A stretch of DNA of 64,000 nt from Ruminococcus sp. YE71. GTDB lineage: Bacteria > Bacillota > Clostridia > Oscillospirales > Ruminococcaceae. Below are positions 1 through 9,046 of this stretch, piece after piece. The DNA is taken from NCBI RefSeq assembly GCF_900119155.1, contig NZ_FPIR01000004.1, positions 213,263-277,262 on the forward strand. Direction: 5' to 3'. The notes beneath the pieces were generated by a model, which saw only the letters and a program-made list of their open reading frames with translations, searched no databases and was not told where the DNA came from. Position numbers and translations under genes: made by a program. Each line of letters opens with the position of its first letter. Position 1 is the stretch's first letter.

Positions 1-278
1 GAGGATATCTTGTCCATCTCCTGCGACTTAGCCGACAGCATGATGATGCCCATAGTCTCGCTTCTCTCGCGGAACTTCTTGCATACCTGCATACCGTCCA
101 TACCGGGCATCATGATGTCCAGCAGAGCCACGTCGAATCCGCCGTCCTCGTTATCGTATGCCTTTATCGCGTCCTCGCCGCAGCAGACATCCACCACGTC
201 GTAGCCGCTTCTTTTAAGGTTTATCACCACAAAATCTCTTATGGACTCCTCGTCCTCACATACCAGTACTTTTTTCAT
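1..278 (-). CDS. Response regulator, receiver domain (partial, runs off the window)
   Basis: This is the N-terminal 92 residues of a two-component response regulator that continues beyond base 1. The start is ATG at 278, preceded by AAAGGA. The receiver fold is clear: MKKVLVCEDEESIRDF with the acidic pocket at E8/D9, then LLDIMMPGMDG with phospho-acceptor D54, then IIMLSAKSQ carrying the conserved switch Ser. A histidine kinase would normally phosphorylate D54 and control a C-terminal output domain, probably a DNA-binding domain, which is not visible here. It lies 78 bp downstream of a lipoprotein gene on the same strand and may be co-transcribed with it. Confidence 0.9.
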   Translation of the reverse strand, partial: MKKVLVCEDEESIRDFVVINLKRSGYDVVDVCCGEDAIKAYDNEDGGFDVALLDIMMPGMDGMQVCKKFRERSETMGIIMLSAKSQEMDKIS

Positions 279-356
279 TATATCCCAGTCCTTTCTTTGG
301 TTTTTCTGTAATTTTTTCCGAACGCATGCACGTATCTCAGCCGTTCACTCAGGGGT

Positions 357-1658
357 TCAGTTCGTTATCGGATAGAAGTTGTTCTGTACCTCGTCTATCG
401 TCAGTATAAGTTTTTCGCGCTTGTTTGTGGGCAGCTTCACCAGATAGTCTATCTGTCCCGACGAAACGATGAGCCTGTAGCCGTTGTAGAGCAGCTCTTC
501 CGCCTCGTCCTTGCGGACGGTCTTGATGCGCATGAGCTCCTGCATCTCGGCGTTGATATCGCCCTCGTACTTGTAGAACACGGCTTCGCCCGTATCGGCG
601 TCTGTCTTGACCGTCACCGTATCCGTCCATCTCTGGGGGAACTCCAGCGTGTATCCGTCGGCAACGCTGTGGTAGCCCGATATCTTCGGGGTCAGCTTAT
701 AGAAATCCTCATAAACGCTCCAGGTCGTTTTCAGCACCTGTTCCTCCGCCACCGCGTCCTCGTAACCGAGCATCGGCTTGCAGGAAGGTATCTCGTAAAC
801 GCCGTCGCCGTCAAGGTCTGCGCAGTTGTAGCCCGCAGGTCTCGTGACCATCGCCGCCATCTTCTCGGCTCTGAGCCGTACGGGGTTCTGAAGTCCCGAA
901 TAGCGGTAGAACACCAGCTCCGTCCGAAGCTGACCGTCGGGGTCGAGCTCGTCTATGTACACCGCGGGGTCGCCGCTTTTCAGCCTGCCCTTGTACGCCT
1001 TCACGTAGCTCTGAACGCTCGGCATCATGTCGATGCCGTCGTCCTTGACTATCTCACCGTCGCTTATCCTCAGCAGGTAGGCTTTGGTGAAAGCCGTGCC
1101 CGTCTCGGAATCCTGTATGCGCTGAATGGTGACTATCTCCTCCTTGCCGTCGGAATTGATGTCCACCGTTTCGAGGAGCGAGTAGCTGTCCGCGCCGATG
1201 CGCTGGAAGGTCTCTCCCGAGTAGCTGTATATCTCAAGGGCGTTCTCGCCAGTGATGTTCTGGTAGCCGACGAGGATGTCCTGGTCACTGCCCGAACCCA
1301 TCGCCGAGATCACCACCTTGTCTATCTCCGTGCCTGCGCCTGCTATCTCTCTCACCGAGTACCAGCTGCCATCCTCGCGCCTGTCAAGCAGGTTGACGCG
1401 CACGCCCTCATTCTCCGCGCCCGTATATTCGTAGAATACCAGCGCTTCCTCCGTAGGCTCGCCGTCAACGTTCGCGATGACGTAAGCCGAGCGGTTCGCA
1501 CCGCCCCGCGGATATTTCAGCGTGATGTTCCTGCCGACGGCAGCGATGAGCGCCGCGTGTATCTGCGACTGTTCATCGGTAAGTTTTGGTGCTGCCAGCA
1601 GACTGTCTACCGTAAGATTTACACCTGTGCAGCCCGAAAGTATCATCGCCGCCGCCAT
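357..1658 (-). CDS. Lipoprotein with FG-GAP/VCBS-like repeats
   Basis: This is a secreted, membrane-anchored protein of about 433 residues with no recognised enzyme domain. The lipobox ILSGC near the N-terminus predicts signal peptidase II cleavage and lipidation. Acidic DxDxDG-type loops such as DINSDGKEE and DLDGDGVYE resemble VCBS/FG-GAP beta-propeller repeats, which usually bind calcium. The start is uncertain: ATG 1658 leaves only nine residues before the lipobox Cys and no basic n-region. The reading frame stays open upstream through RIKLAAVS, which would make a normal signal peptide, but no ATG, GTG or TTG is in frame. A GGAGG lies at 1701-1705. A promoter sits at 1748-1776. The response regulator gene follows, suggesting a sensory operon. 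Confidence 0.75.
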   Translation of the reverse strand: MAAAMILSGCTGVNLTVDSLLAAPKLTDEQSQIHAALIAAVGRNITLKYPRGGANRSAYVIANVDGEPTEEALVFYEYTGAENEGVRVNLLDRREDGSWYSVREIAGAGTEIDKVVISAMGSGSDQDILVGYQNITGENALEIYSYSGETFQRIGADSYSLLETVDINSDGKEEIVTIQRIQDSETGTAFTKAYLLRISDGEIVKDDGIDMMPSVQSYVKAYKGRLKSGDPAVYIDELDPDGQLRTELVFYRYSGLQNPVRLRAEKMAAMVTRPAGYNCADLDGDGVYEIPSCKPMLGYEDAVAEEQVLKTTWSVYEDFYKLTPKISGYHSVADGYTLEFPQRWTDTVTVKTDADTGEAVFYKYEGDINAEMQELMRIKTVRKDEAEELLYNGYRLIVSSGQIDYLVKLPTNKREKLILTIDEVQNNFYPITN

Positions 1659-1747
1659 CGAAACGGCAGCGAGCTTTATGCGGTCAAACGTCTGTACACA
1701 CCTCCGAGGGTTCAGCAGACAACAGTCTGCTCATTATAATCTATTTT

Positions 1748-1776
1748 ATTATAACACATTCCGCAAAAATTTGCAA
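1748..1776 (-). promoter_or_regulatory. Promoter of the lipoprotein/response regulator operon
   Basis: Read on the minus strand, TTGCAA (1771-1776) is followed after exactly 17 bp by TATAAT (1748-1753). The spacer ends in TGTGT just before the -10 box, an extended -10 shared by many promoters here. Confidence 0.7.
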
Positions 1777-1786
1777 GAGAAATTTT

Positions 1787-2101
1787 AGGGCAATACCGCA
1801 CAACCGTTTTTCGTCAGATCGTCTAAGGCAACACCGCACGACCATTGTGCGTCAGATGCGAAGTCAGAAATTTCGTCAGATTACCTAAATGAGGCGCAGA
1901 TGGGCTGGCGCCCATCAAGCCGAATTTGGGTAATATGACGGAATTTATGCAAGCATATGACGTGCAAAGGCGCGAGCCGGTGGTTGCGCGGTGTTGCCCT
2001 AAATCCGACGCAGGCTTTCTGACGCAAGTCAAGGGGAATTTGGACAACATGACGGAAAATATGCAAGCAGGCGAAGTCGGCGGTCGTGCGGTGCTGCCTT
2101 A
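1787..2101. repeat. Dispersed palindromic repeat, family A (nested copy)
   Basis: About 315 bp bounded by arms of the type GGCAAYACCGCACRACC. Two arms at the left (from 1787 and from 1825) face two inverted arms at the right (ending near 2000 and 2101), so it looks like a nested or doubled copy. The interior shares long stretches, in opposite orientation, with the copy at 34131-34352. The short ORFs inside are translations of the repeat rather than genes. No transposase is present, so a MITE-like or REP-like element is the best description. Confidence 0.8.
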
Positions 2102-2199
2102 GTGACAAATGTGACAGGAACATACCCCCTCGGAGCCCCCGGTGCATCCGACGTACAATTTACGGGCGCTTATGCCTAAATAATTTGATATTTTGGGGC

Positions 2200-2228
2200 T
2201 TGAAATCCTTTTCGTGATGTGATATAAT
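2200..2228 (+). promoter_or_regulatory. Promoter of the ruvC operon
   Basis: TTGAAA (2200-2205), a 17 bp spacer and TATAAT (2223-2228), with TGTGA immediately before the -10 box. It lies 36 bp upstream of the ruvC start. Confidence 0.8.
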
Positions 2229-2264
2229 AGTATAGATTGTACGAACACGGAGAGGAGTGAGGGT

Positions 2265-2771
2265 TTGAGGATACTCGGGATAGACCCAGGATACGCAATT
2301 GTGGGCTACGGCGTCATCGACTACGACGGCTCGGATATGCAGCTGATAGGCATGGGCGCCATCACTACCGAAGCAGGCACGCCTTTTGAAAAACGCCTGC
2401 TCGCCATCTATAGCGATATGCGCGTTCTCCTGCAAAACTACAAGCCCGATGAGCTCAGCATCGAAAAACTCTACTTCGGCAACAACAAGACCACGGGCAT
2501 CGGGGTCGGCGAGGCAAGAGGGGTCATCCTCCTCGCGGCGACACAGTTCGGGCTGCCGATATACGAATACACCCCCTCACAGGTCAAGAGCGGCATCACA
2601 GGCTACGGCAACGCCGAAAAACAGCAGGTGCAGGAGATGACCCGTGTGATACTTCACCTCAAGAACGTACCCAAGCCCGACGATACCGCCGACGCGGTGG
2701 CGATGGCGATGTGCCACGCCTACTCGGTGAATTCGCGGCGTCTCGTTGAGGGTCAGAAACGCAGATACTAA
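2265..2771 (+). CDS. ruvC: Holliday junction endonuclease RuvC
   Basis: RuvC resolves Holliday junctions by paired nicking during recombinational repair, working with RuvAB. At 168 residues it has the usual length. The catalytic acidic residues are all present: D7 in GIDPG, E67 in SIEKLYF, and D140 and D143 in the DDTADA segment. The start codon is TTG at 2265, supported by AGAGGAG a few bases upstream and by the typical RuvC N-terminus MRILGIDPG. It opens a plus-strand operon with ruvA 11 bp downstream; ruvB follows after an intervening hydrolase gene. Confidence 0.97.
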   Translation: MRILGIDPGYAIVGYGVIDYDGSDMQLIGMGAITTEAGTPFEKRLLAIYSDMRVLLQNYKPDELSIEKLYFGNNKTTGIGVGEARGVILLAATQFGLPIYEYTPSQVKSGITGYGNAEKQQVQEMTRVILHLKNVPKPDDTADAVAMAMCHAYSVNSRRLVEGQKRRY

Positions 2772-2782
2772 GGAGCAGACAG

Positions 2783-3382
2783 ATGATATATTCTTTAAGG
2801 GGCAGGCTCGCACACACCGAAGCCGAGCTTGCGGTGGTGGAATGCGGCGGCGTTGGATACGCCTGCAAGACTACCATGTCAACGCTGCAAAAGATAACGG
2901 GCAGCGATGAGGTGTTCCTCTACACATACATGAGCGTGAGAGAGGACGCGGTGGAGCTGTTCGGTTTCGCCGAGCGCGAGGAGCTAAAATGCTTCAAACT
3001 GCTCATATCGGTAAGCGGCGTGGGCCCGAAGGCGGCGCTCTCGATACTGTCGGGGATGAGCACTCAGCAGTTCGCACTCTGCGTCGCGACTGCCGACTCA
3101 AAGTCGCTCACCAAGATAAAAGGTATCGGCGCCAAGACCGCTCAGAGAATAATCCTTGAACTTAAAGACAAACTCGCAGGCGAGACTATCTCGGTGCGCG
3201 GTCAGGGCGGCACAGTCCCGACTGCCGCAGTCGCAGGATCGAACATCGCCGAAGCAGTCACCGCCCTCGAAGTCCTCGGCTACACCGAGGGCGAGGCTCT
3301 GTCCGTCCTCGGCAAACTCGACCCGTCGCTGCCCGTCGAGGAGCTTATAAAGAAAGCACTGATCGGGCTCGCGAGATTTTAG
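2783..3382 (+). CDS. ruvA: Holliday junction branch-migration subunit RuvA
   Basis: RuvA tetramers bind four-way DNA junctions and load the RuvB motor. The 199-residue protein begins MIYSLRGRL, the usual RuvA OB-fold start. The middle has two helix-hairpin-helix motifs (ISVSGVGPKAALSIL and LTKIKGIGAKTAQRII). The C-terminal three-helix RuvB-contacting domain (ALEVLGYTEGEAL) follows. AAGGAG precedes the ATG, and only 11 bp separate it from ruvC. The next gene is a hydrolase rather than ruvB, which is unusual. Confidence 0.97.
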   Translation: MIYSLRGRLAHTEAELAVVECGGVGYACKTTMSTLQKITGSDEVFLYTYMSVREDAVELFGFAEREELKCFKLLISVSGVGPKAALSILSGMSTQQFALCVATADSKSLTKIKGIGAKTAQRIILELKDKLAGETISVRGQGGTVPTAAVAGSNIAEAVTALEVLGYTEGEALSVLGKLDPSLPVEELIKKALIGLARF

Positions 3383-3441
3383 ACGAACATTCCCGCAAAG
3401 ACCGACATAGACATATAAAAAAGAAAACGAAGATAACGACA

Positions 3442-4530
3442 ATGAAAACAAAAACGACCTCAAAGAAGAAAAAGATAATCCTGATAATCCTCATAGTGCT
3501 GTTTGTACTCAACATCGCGGACTGCGTCATGTCGGTGGTGATATACAAGGAGAATTTCGACAAGCGCTTCACTACGCCCGAGCCCTTCCCCCATATCGAG
3601 GAATTCGCGGAGCTCGGCGCTACAAAATATACCTTTCCCTCGGATAAGGGACAGATGCTCACGGGCTATATGTACCGCTACCCCGAGAGAAACGAACATC
3701 AGCCCCCTCACGGTATCATCGTTATGGCTCACGGCTTCGGCGGCGGACATAAAAGCTATATGAACATTGCCGACTGGTTCGCGGCTCACGATTACCTCGT
3801 TTTCGCCTACGACGCCACGGGCAACGACGAGAGCGGGGGCGACGCCGTGGGCGGTCTGCCCCAGGGCGTTATCGACCTCGACCACGCAATCAGCTTCGTC
3901 GAAGAAAAATACCCCGATATGCCCATAGCTCTCTTCGGGCACAGCTGGGGCGGCTACAGCGTCATGAGCGTTCTGAAATATCACCCCGAGGTAAAGGCTG
4001 TCGCAGAATGCTCGGGCTTCGCCGCCGCTTCGGATATGTTCGAGATCGAGGGCAAAAATCAGGCGGGAGCGTTTATATACGCCATGCTCCCCTACGTGAA
4101 GCTCTACGACCGCATCAAGTTCGGCAAGTACGCGGCAAACGGCGCGCTCGACGGCTTTGCGCAAAGCGACACCCCCGCCATGATAATACACAGCGCTGAC
4201 GACGACGTGGTGCCTATAGCTTACGGCTACGACAAGATATACAAGAGCTTCGGCAGCGACCCACGCTTTGAGTTTATCCGCTTCGAGGACGCGGGGCACA
4301 ATCACGTTTACGACAGCAACGAAAAGCGCGAGATACTCAACGGCAAGTTCGAGGAATGGCTGAAAGCCCGCGGCTACGACTACGAGGCTCCCGAAAACGC
4401 AGAGCGTCTGAAGGAGGACAAGGCTTATTACATGAGCAATGTCATGGATAAGCACGAGTGGAACAGCACGCTGAACGACGAGCTTTTCGAAAAGATAGAC
4501 ACATTCTACAAAAAGAACCTGACCAACTGA
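3442..4530 (+). CDS. Membrane-anchored alpha/beta hydrolase
   Basis: A 362-residue serine hydrolase of the alpha/beta fold. Residues 8-35 form a lysine-flanked hydrophobic segment that would serve as a signal anchor, placing the domain outside the membrane. The nucleophile elbow GHSWGG gives Ser168; the probable Asp lies in SADDDVVP and the His in DAGHNHVYD. HGFGGG provides the oxyanion-hole region. The substrate is unknown; similar proteins are annotated as esterases or lysophospholipase-like. The gene sits between ruvA and ruvB, 15 bp before ruvB, so it is probably in the same transcript, although no functional link to recombination is evident. Confidence 0.85.
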   Translation: MKTKTTSKKKKIILIILIVLFVLNIADCVMSVVIYKENFDKRFTTPEPFPHIEEFAELGATKYTFPSDKGQMLTGYMYRYPERNEHQPPHGIIVMAHGFGGGHKSYMNIADWFAAHDYLVFAYDATGNDESGGDAVGGLPQGVIDLDHAISFVEEKYPDMPIALFGHSWGGYSVMSVLKYHPEVKAVAECSGFAAASDMFEIEGKNQAGAFIYAMLPYVKLYDRIKFGKYAANGALDGFAQSDTPAMIIHSADDDVVPIAYGYDKIYKSFGSDPRFEFIRFEDAGHNHVYDSNEKREILNGKFEEWLKARGYDYEAPENAERLKEDKAYYMSNVMDKHEWNSTLNDELFEKIDTFYKKNLTN

Positions 4531-4545
4531 TATTGGAGAATACAG

Positions 4546-5586
4546 ATGATAGAACAAGGCGACCTTGAATTTGAGGGTCGGGCGGTGTCTCCGAGGGAGC
4601 AGCCGCCTGATACCACCGACGATTTTGACATAAGCGTCCGACCAATGACCCTTGCGGACTACATCGGGCAGGACGACGTAAAAGAGAACGTAAAGATATG
4701 CATCGAAGCGGCAAAGCAGCGCGGCGATGCGCTTGACCATGTACTGCTGTACGGCCCTCCCGGGCTGGGCAAGACGACCCTTTCGATGATAATCGCGCAC
4801 GAGATGGGTGTGGACATCCGCACGACCTCGGGGCCTGCCATAGAAAAGCCGGGCGACCTGGCGGCTATACTCACCAACCTTAAAAAGGGCGATGTACTGT
4901 TCATCGACGAGATACACCGTCTGTCGCGGCAGGTGGAGGAGATACTCTACCCTGCGCTGGAGGACTACGCCCTCGACATCATCATGGGCAAGGGACCTGC
5001 GGCGAGGTCGATACGCATCGAGCTGGAGAAATTCACGCTGGTGGGTGCGACCACACGCTCGGGACAGCTTTCCGCGCCGCTCCGCGACCGTTTCGGCATC
5101 ATCGAACGTCTGGAGCTATACAAGCCCGAACAGCTGACCGAGATAGTTCTGCGGTCGGCGATGATACTGGGCGTTTACTGCGACCGCGATGGCGCATTCG
5201 AGCTGGCTTCGCGTTCGAGGGGAACGCCGCGAATCGCGAACAGACTGCTTCGCCGTGCGAGAGACTACGCACAGGTGGTGGGCGACGGAAAGATAACCAA
5301 GGAAATAGCCGCGTTCACGCTCAGCAAACTGGACATCGACAGTCTCGGGCTCGACAAGCTCGACAGGCGTTTCCTCAGCATGATGATAAAGGGCTACGGC
5401 GGCGGTCCCGTGGGATTGCAGACGTTAGCGTCGGCGATCGGCGAGGAAGCCGTGACCTTAGAGGATGTGTGCGAGCCGTATCTGATGCAGCTGGGCTTCG
5501 TGGCAAAGACCCCACGCGGACGCGTGGCGACTCAGCTTGCCTACGACCACCTCGGGATACTGAAGGACGGGCAGACCCACCTTTGA
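4546..5586 (+). CDS. ruvB: Holliday junction branch-migration ATPase RuvB
   Basis: RuvB is the hexameric AAA+ motor that drives branch migration on RuvA-bound junctions. At 346 residues it has standard length. The Walker A motif GPPGLGKT is at residues 70-77, Walker B FIDEIHR at about 119-125, sensor 1 in VGATTR, and the arginine-finger region in [14 protein letters not shown]. The winged-helix C-terminal domain ends with the typical [19 protein letters not shown] lies 9 bp before the ATG. It follows the hydrolase gene by 15 bp. Confidence 0.98.
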   Translation: MIEQGDLEFEGRAVSPREQPPDTTDDFDISVRPMTLADYIGQDDVKENVKICIEAAKQRGDALDHVLLYGPPGLGKTTLSMIIAHEMGVDIRTTSGPAIEKPGDLAAILTNLKKGDVLFIDEIHRLSRQVEEILYPALEDYALDIIMGKGPAARSIRIELEKFTLVGATTRSGQLSAPLRDRFGIIERLELYKPEQLTEIVLRSAMILGVYCDRDGAFELASRSRGTPRIANRLLRRARDYAQVVGDGKITKEIAAFTLSKLDIDSLGLDKLDRRFLSMMIKGYGGGPVGLQTLASAIGEEAVTLEDVCEPYLMQLGFVAKTPRGRVATQLAYDHLGILKDGQTHL

Positions 5587-5608
5587 CTTCAGATAATAAA
5601 CAAGAAAT

Positions 5609-6097
5609 ATGGATATTACGATAACACCTGTGACAGCGGAAAACGCCGAGATCGCGGGACGGATAATTTACGATGCCTGGGGCGAGACTTACAGAGGGCT
5701 GATGCCCGATGATGTGCTCGACGGGCGTTCGCTCGAACGGTGCGTCGGCAGAGCGCGGGAGAACTGCGGTAACTACAGGCTCGCATTTGCCGACGGTGAA
5801 GCCGCTGGGACGGTCGCTGTTCTTCCGCAGGCGCGGGAGTTCTGCACTCACGCCGACAGCGGCGAGATAGTCGCGCTCTACGTGCTGAAAAGATTTCAGC
5901 GGCAGGGCGTGGGAAAAGCCCTCGTGAAAGCCGCGGCGGACGCTCTCGGCAGGGACAAGATAACCCTCTTCGTCCTGAAAGGCAACGATAATGCAGCATG
6001 GTTCTACAAGGCGATGGGCTTTGAGTTCACGGGAAAGGAACTCTGCGAAAACGGCATGACCGACCTTGAAATGATATATTTCAAACGCAAAAAATAA
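5609..6097 (+). CDS. GNAT family N-acetyltransferase
   Basis: A 162-residue acetyl-CoA-dependent N-acetyltransferase. The acetyl-CoA binding signature is seen in VLKRFQRQGVGKALVKAA (R/QxxGxG/A type), followed by the beta-strand and helix NDNAAWFYKAMGFEFTGKE typical of this fold. The acceptor substrate cannot be predicted. It starts 22 bp after ruvB and lies 26 bp before glmM, so it is probably part of the same long transcript. Confidence 0.88.
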   Translation: MDITITPVTAENAEIAGRIIYDAWGETYRGLMPDDVLDGRSLERCVGRARENCGNYRLAFADGEAAGTVAVLPQAREFCTHADSGEIVALYVLKRFQRQGVGKALVKAAADALGRDKITLFVLKGNDNAAWFYKAMGFEFTGKELCENGMTDLEMIYFKRKK

Positions 6098-6123
6098 ACA
6101 TTTTATATTTAAGGAGAATTATT

Positions 6124-7467
6124 ATGGGAAGATTATTTGGTACTGACGGTGCAAGGGGTGTAGCCATCACGGAACTCACCTGTGAGACAGCTATGAATAT
6201 CGGCAGAGCGGCGGCTATGGTGCTCGCAAAGGAATGCGACCATACCCCGAAGATAATCATCGGCAAGGACACACGTATCTCGGGCGACGTGCTCGAAGCG
6301 GCTCTCGCGGCAGGTATCTGCTCGGTGGGTGCTGACACACACATCCTCGGCGTAGTGCCGACCCCTGCGGTGGCTCTGCTCGTCAAGAAGTACAACGCCG
6401 ACGCAGGCGTTATGATATCGGCATCGCACAACTCGGTGGAGTTCAACGGCATCAAGCTGTTCTCCTCCACGGGCTTCAAGCTGCCCGATGCTGTTGAGGA
6501 AGAGATCGAAGCGCTCATCCTCGACACCCCCGAGAAGATAGCCCTCAAAGACCACTGCGACATCGGCAGGATATACCGCTGCGATACCGCTGCAAATGAC
6601 TATATCGAGTTCATCAAGTCGGCTATCGACGCCGATGTGAACGGCCTCAAGGTCGTTCTCGACTGCGCGAACGGTTCGGCAAGCGCCACCGCACACCAGA
6701 TATTTGAGGGTCTCGGCGCTCAGTGTACATTCATCAGCCACGAGCCCGACGGCACCAACATCAACAAGAACTGCGGCTCCACCCACATCGAGGCTTTGCA
6801 GGCTAAGGTGAAGGAAGTCGGCGCGGACGTCGGTCTCGCATTCGACGGCGACGCTGACAGATGCCTCGCGGTGGACGAGAACGGCGAGCTCATCGACGGC
6901 GACAAGCTGCTCGCCATCTTCTCGCAGTATATGCGTGACAAGGGTCAGCTCAAAAAGGACACCTGCGTTGTCACCGTCATGTCGAACATCGGTTTCTTCC
7001 GCTTCTGCGAGAAGAACAGCCTGCACGCCGAGATAACAGCTGTAGGCGACCGCTACGTTCTGGAAAATATGCTGGCTAACGGCTACAACATCGGCGGCGA
7101 GCAGTCGGGTCACATCATCATGCTCGACTACGCAAACACGGGCGACGGCGAGCTTACGGGCGCAAAGCTCCTTGAGATACTCGCAAACACGGGTAAGAAG
7201 GCTTCCGAGCTGGCTTCCTGCATGGAAGTGTTCCCGCAGGTGCTGGTCAACGTCCGCATCACCGCCGAAAAGAAGGGTCTGTGGGACAAGACCAAGTCTG
7301 TCACCGACAAGATAGCCGAGGTAGAAGGCAAGCTGGGCGACGAGGGCAGAGTCCTCGTGCGTGAGAGCGGTACGGAGCCGCTGGTGCGCGTGATGCTCGA
7401 AGGCAGGAACACCGAGGAGATAACCGCATACGCCAACGAGATAGCGGCACTTGTCGAGAAGATGTGA
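6124..7467 (+). CDS. glmM: Phosphoglucosamine mutase GlmM
   Basis: GlmM converts glucosamine-6-phosphate to glucosamine-1-phosphate, a cytoplasmic step toward UDP-GlcNAc for peptidoglycan. The 447-residue protein starts MGRLFGTDGARG, the canonical GlmM N-terminus. The phosphoserine loop MISASHN carries Ser101, the metal-binding loop is DGDADR, the sugar-specificity loop is GGEQSGH, and the C-terminal phosphate-binding loop is RESGTEPLVR. AAGGAG precedes the ATG. Confidence 0.97.
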   Translation: MGRLFGTDGARGVAITELTCETAMNIGRAAAMVLAKECDHTPKIIIGKDTRISGDVLEAALAAGICSVGADTHILGVVPTPAVALLVKKYNADAGVMISASHNSVEFNGIKLFSSTGFKLPDAVEEEIEALILDTPEKIALKDHCDIGRIYRCDTAANDYIEFIKSAIDADVNGLKVVLDCANGSASATAHQIFEGLGAQCTFISHEPDGTNINKNCGSTHIEALQAKVKEVGADVGLAFDGDADRCLAVDENGELIDGDKLLAIFSQYMRDKGQLKKDTCVVTVMSNIGFFRFCEKNSLHAEITAVGDRYVLENMLANGYNIGGEQSGHIIMLDYANTGDGELTGAKLLEILANTGKKASELASCMEVFPQVLVNVRITAEKKGLWDKTKSVTDKIAEVEGKLGDEGRVLVRESGTEPLVRVMLEGRNTEEITAYANEIAALVEKM

Positions 7468-7500
7468 TGCCGCTTCGGCCGAAAGGATGATGGTAAACTC

Positions 7501-7995
7501 ATGAAGTTCACATACTGCCCTCACTGCGGAACAAAGGCTGTTCCCCGCAGGATAGGCGACGAGGGCGAAGTTCCCTTCTGCGAGAACTGCAATATGCCGC
7601 TGTTCGATATGTTCCCCACCTGCGTGCTCAGCGTGGTCGCGGACGAGAACGGCGAGATACTGCTGATACAGCAGAGCTACGGCGACACCTCGAAATTCGT
7701 GGGCGTGGCAGGCTACATAAAGCCCGGCGAGAGCGCCGAACAGGCAGCCGTCCGCGAGATAACCGAAGAAACAGGGCTCGCCGCCGAGAGCGCCGAGTTC
7801 CTCGAAAGCATATGGTATGAGAGCAAACAGATGCTCATGGTGGGATTCCTCGCGAGGGTAAAGCACGCCGAGACTTCGCTTTCGGGCGAGGTGAAGAGCG
7901 CAAGGTGGTTCCCGCCGAAAGACGCGGCGGCAACCGTCCGTCAGGGCAGCATCATCCAGCAGCTCATCATCACAGCGGAAGAAAGGTTAAAATGA
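7501..7995 (+). CDS. Nudix hydrolase with N-terminal zinc ribbon
   Basis: A 164-residue pyrophosphohydrolase acting on nucleoside diphosphates linked to another moiety. An N-terminal zinc ribbon is formed by C6, C9, C27 and C30. The Nudix box fits GX5EX7REUXEEXGU exactly, running from G71 through E77, R85, E86, E89, E90 to G92. The zinc ribbon next to a Nudix box recalls NudC-type NADH/NAD-cap pyrophosphatases, but the protein is shorter and the substrate is open. Its stop codon overlaps the start of the next gene (ATGA), implying translational coupling to an alarmone-hydrolase-like protein. Confidence 0.92.
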   Translation: MKFTYCPHCGTKAVPRRIGDEGEVPFCENCNMPLFDMFPTCVLSVVADENGEILLIQQSYGDTSKFVGVAGYIKPGESAEQAAVREITEETGLAAESAEFLESIWYESKQMLMVGFLARVKHAETSLSGEVKSARWFPPKDAAATVRQGSIIQQLIITAEERLK

Positions 7996-8429
7996 TATAC
8001 ACCGAACAGACAACGCTCGCGATGCGGATAGCCTACAAAGCGCATCACGGGCAGATAGACAAAAGCGGCGTGCCGTACATTTTCCACCCCTACCATCTGG
8101 CGGAGCAGATGACCGATGAGGTCTCATGCTGTGCCGCGCTGCTGCACGACGTCATCGAGGACACGGATGTTACCGCAGAGCAGCTGCTTGACGAGGGTAT
8201 CTCGCCCGAAGTTGTCGAAGCGGTGAAGCTGCTGACCCGATATGACAAGGACGAGGACTACTTCGAGTACGTCCGCAGGCTGAAAGCGAACCCTGTTGCG
8301 GCGGCGGTCAAGCGTGCCGACCTGATACACAACAGCGACAAGGGACGGCTCCCGCAGGGGAAGCTGCCCGAAAAGGTCGTGAAGCGCATGGAGAAGTACC
8401 GCCGTGCGCTGGAAATACTCGACGAATGA
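7992..8429 (+). CDS. Small HD-domain protein of the RelA/SpoT hydrolase type (Mesh1-like)
   Basis: A 145-residue protein with only the HD phosphohydrolase part of RelA/SpoT proteins, without synthetase or TGS domains. The signature residues are present: KSGVPYIFHP with H32, LLHDVIEDT with H52-D53 and E56-D57, and the distal Asp in KRADLIHN. Such stand-alone proteins hydrolyse (p)ppGpp or related nucleotides. I place the start at ATG 7992, overlapping the Nudix stop as ATGA; the open frame extends further upstream but that part is a shadow of the Nudix gene. The next gene also starts with an ATGA overlap. Confidence 0.88.
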   Translation: MIYTEQTTLAMRIAYKAHHGQIDKSGVPYIFHPYHLAEQMTDEVSCCAALLHDVIEDTDVTAEQLLDEGISPEVVEAVKLLTRYDKDEDYFEYVRRLKANPVAAAVKRADLIHNSDKGRLPQGKLPEKVVKRMEKYRRALEILDE

Positions 8430-9046
8430 ACACGGTATTCAGCTATATCGTGATAGCGATAGCGGCGGTCATGCTTTTCGCGGTGATAAAGAGCTTTTTC
8501 GGGATGGTCAAATGCAGGCGCATCGTCGCAAAACTGCCCGAAAAGGTCGCCGTAAAAACAGGCATAGCCCATAAGCTGAAGCCGATGGCGTTCGAGGGCA
8601 CTCTGCTGACGGCACATATCTGCAAGCTGTCAGGTGCTTATCGGAAGCTGTCGGAAAAGACGCTTGACGTGCATTTCCCCGACTACCTCACCGAAGAGCA
8701 GAAAGCGCAGATGCTCGCTAAAAGTCAGGCAGCGCTTGACAAGGAACTTCTCATCGGGAAGATAGCGGTGATATTTTTCATCACCGTGCTGGTAATGCAG
8801 ATACTGCTGATATTCGCGGACAGGTTCTACTATCTGTCAAGCGTGGGGCTGATATTCGGCGACAGATTCATCAAGCCCGAGTATATCCGATATGAGTTTT
8901 CGGGCAGTCACGCCGCGATGATAAGGATAACGGGATATGACAAGCCCGTGCCGCTGATAACATCGGATGCGGACGAGTGTGACAGGATACTCATGACATA
9001 TTATGAGCCGTATACGGATGAAATAAAACGTAATAAAAAGCTATGA
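8426..9046 (+). CDS. Two-TM membrane protein of unknown function (paralogue 1)
   Basis: A 206-residue protein that I do not recognise. It has a hydrophobic segment at residues 4-24 and a second at about 110-130 (IGKIAVIFFITVLVMQILL), with a short C-terminal domain ending CDRILMTYYEPY. The start overlaps the stop of the HD gene (ATGA), and its own stop overlaps the next gene the same way, so the products are probably made in fixed ratio. The next protein has the same two-TM plan and a similar C-terminal tail, suggesting an old tandem duplication. Confidence 0.7.
   Translation: MNTVFSYIVIAIAAVMLFAVIKSFFGMVKCRRIVAKLPEKVAVKTGIAHKLKPMAFEGTLLTAHICKLSGAYRKLSEKTLDVHFPDYLTEEQKAQMLAKSQAALDKELLIGKIAVIFFITVLVMQILLIFADRFYYLSSVGLIFGDRFIKPEYIRYEFSGSHAAMIRITGYDKPVPLITSDADECDRILMTYYEPYTDEIKRNKKL

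Noticed and set aside
669..1739. 356-codon plus-strand open frame
   Set aside because: It is antisense to the lipoprotein, whose lipobox and calcium-loop motifs make the minus strand the coding one.
1823..2147. Two small minus-strand frames, one of which shares peptides with a frame near 34.1 kb
   Set aside because: The shared peptides are translations of the family A palindromic repeat.
3460..4917. 485-codon open frame on the minus strand
   Set aside because: It spans the hydrolase and the start of ruvB in antisense and has no ribosome site or family motifs.
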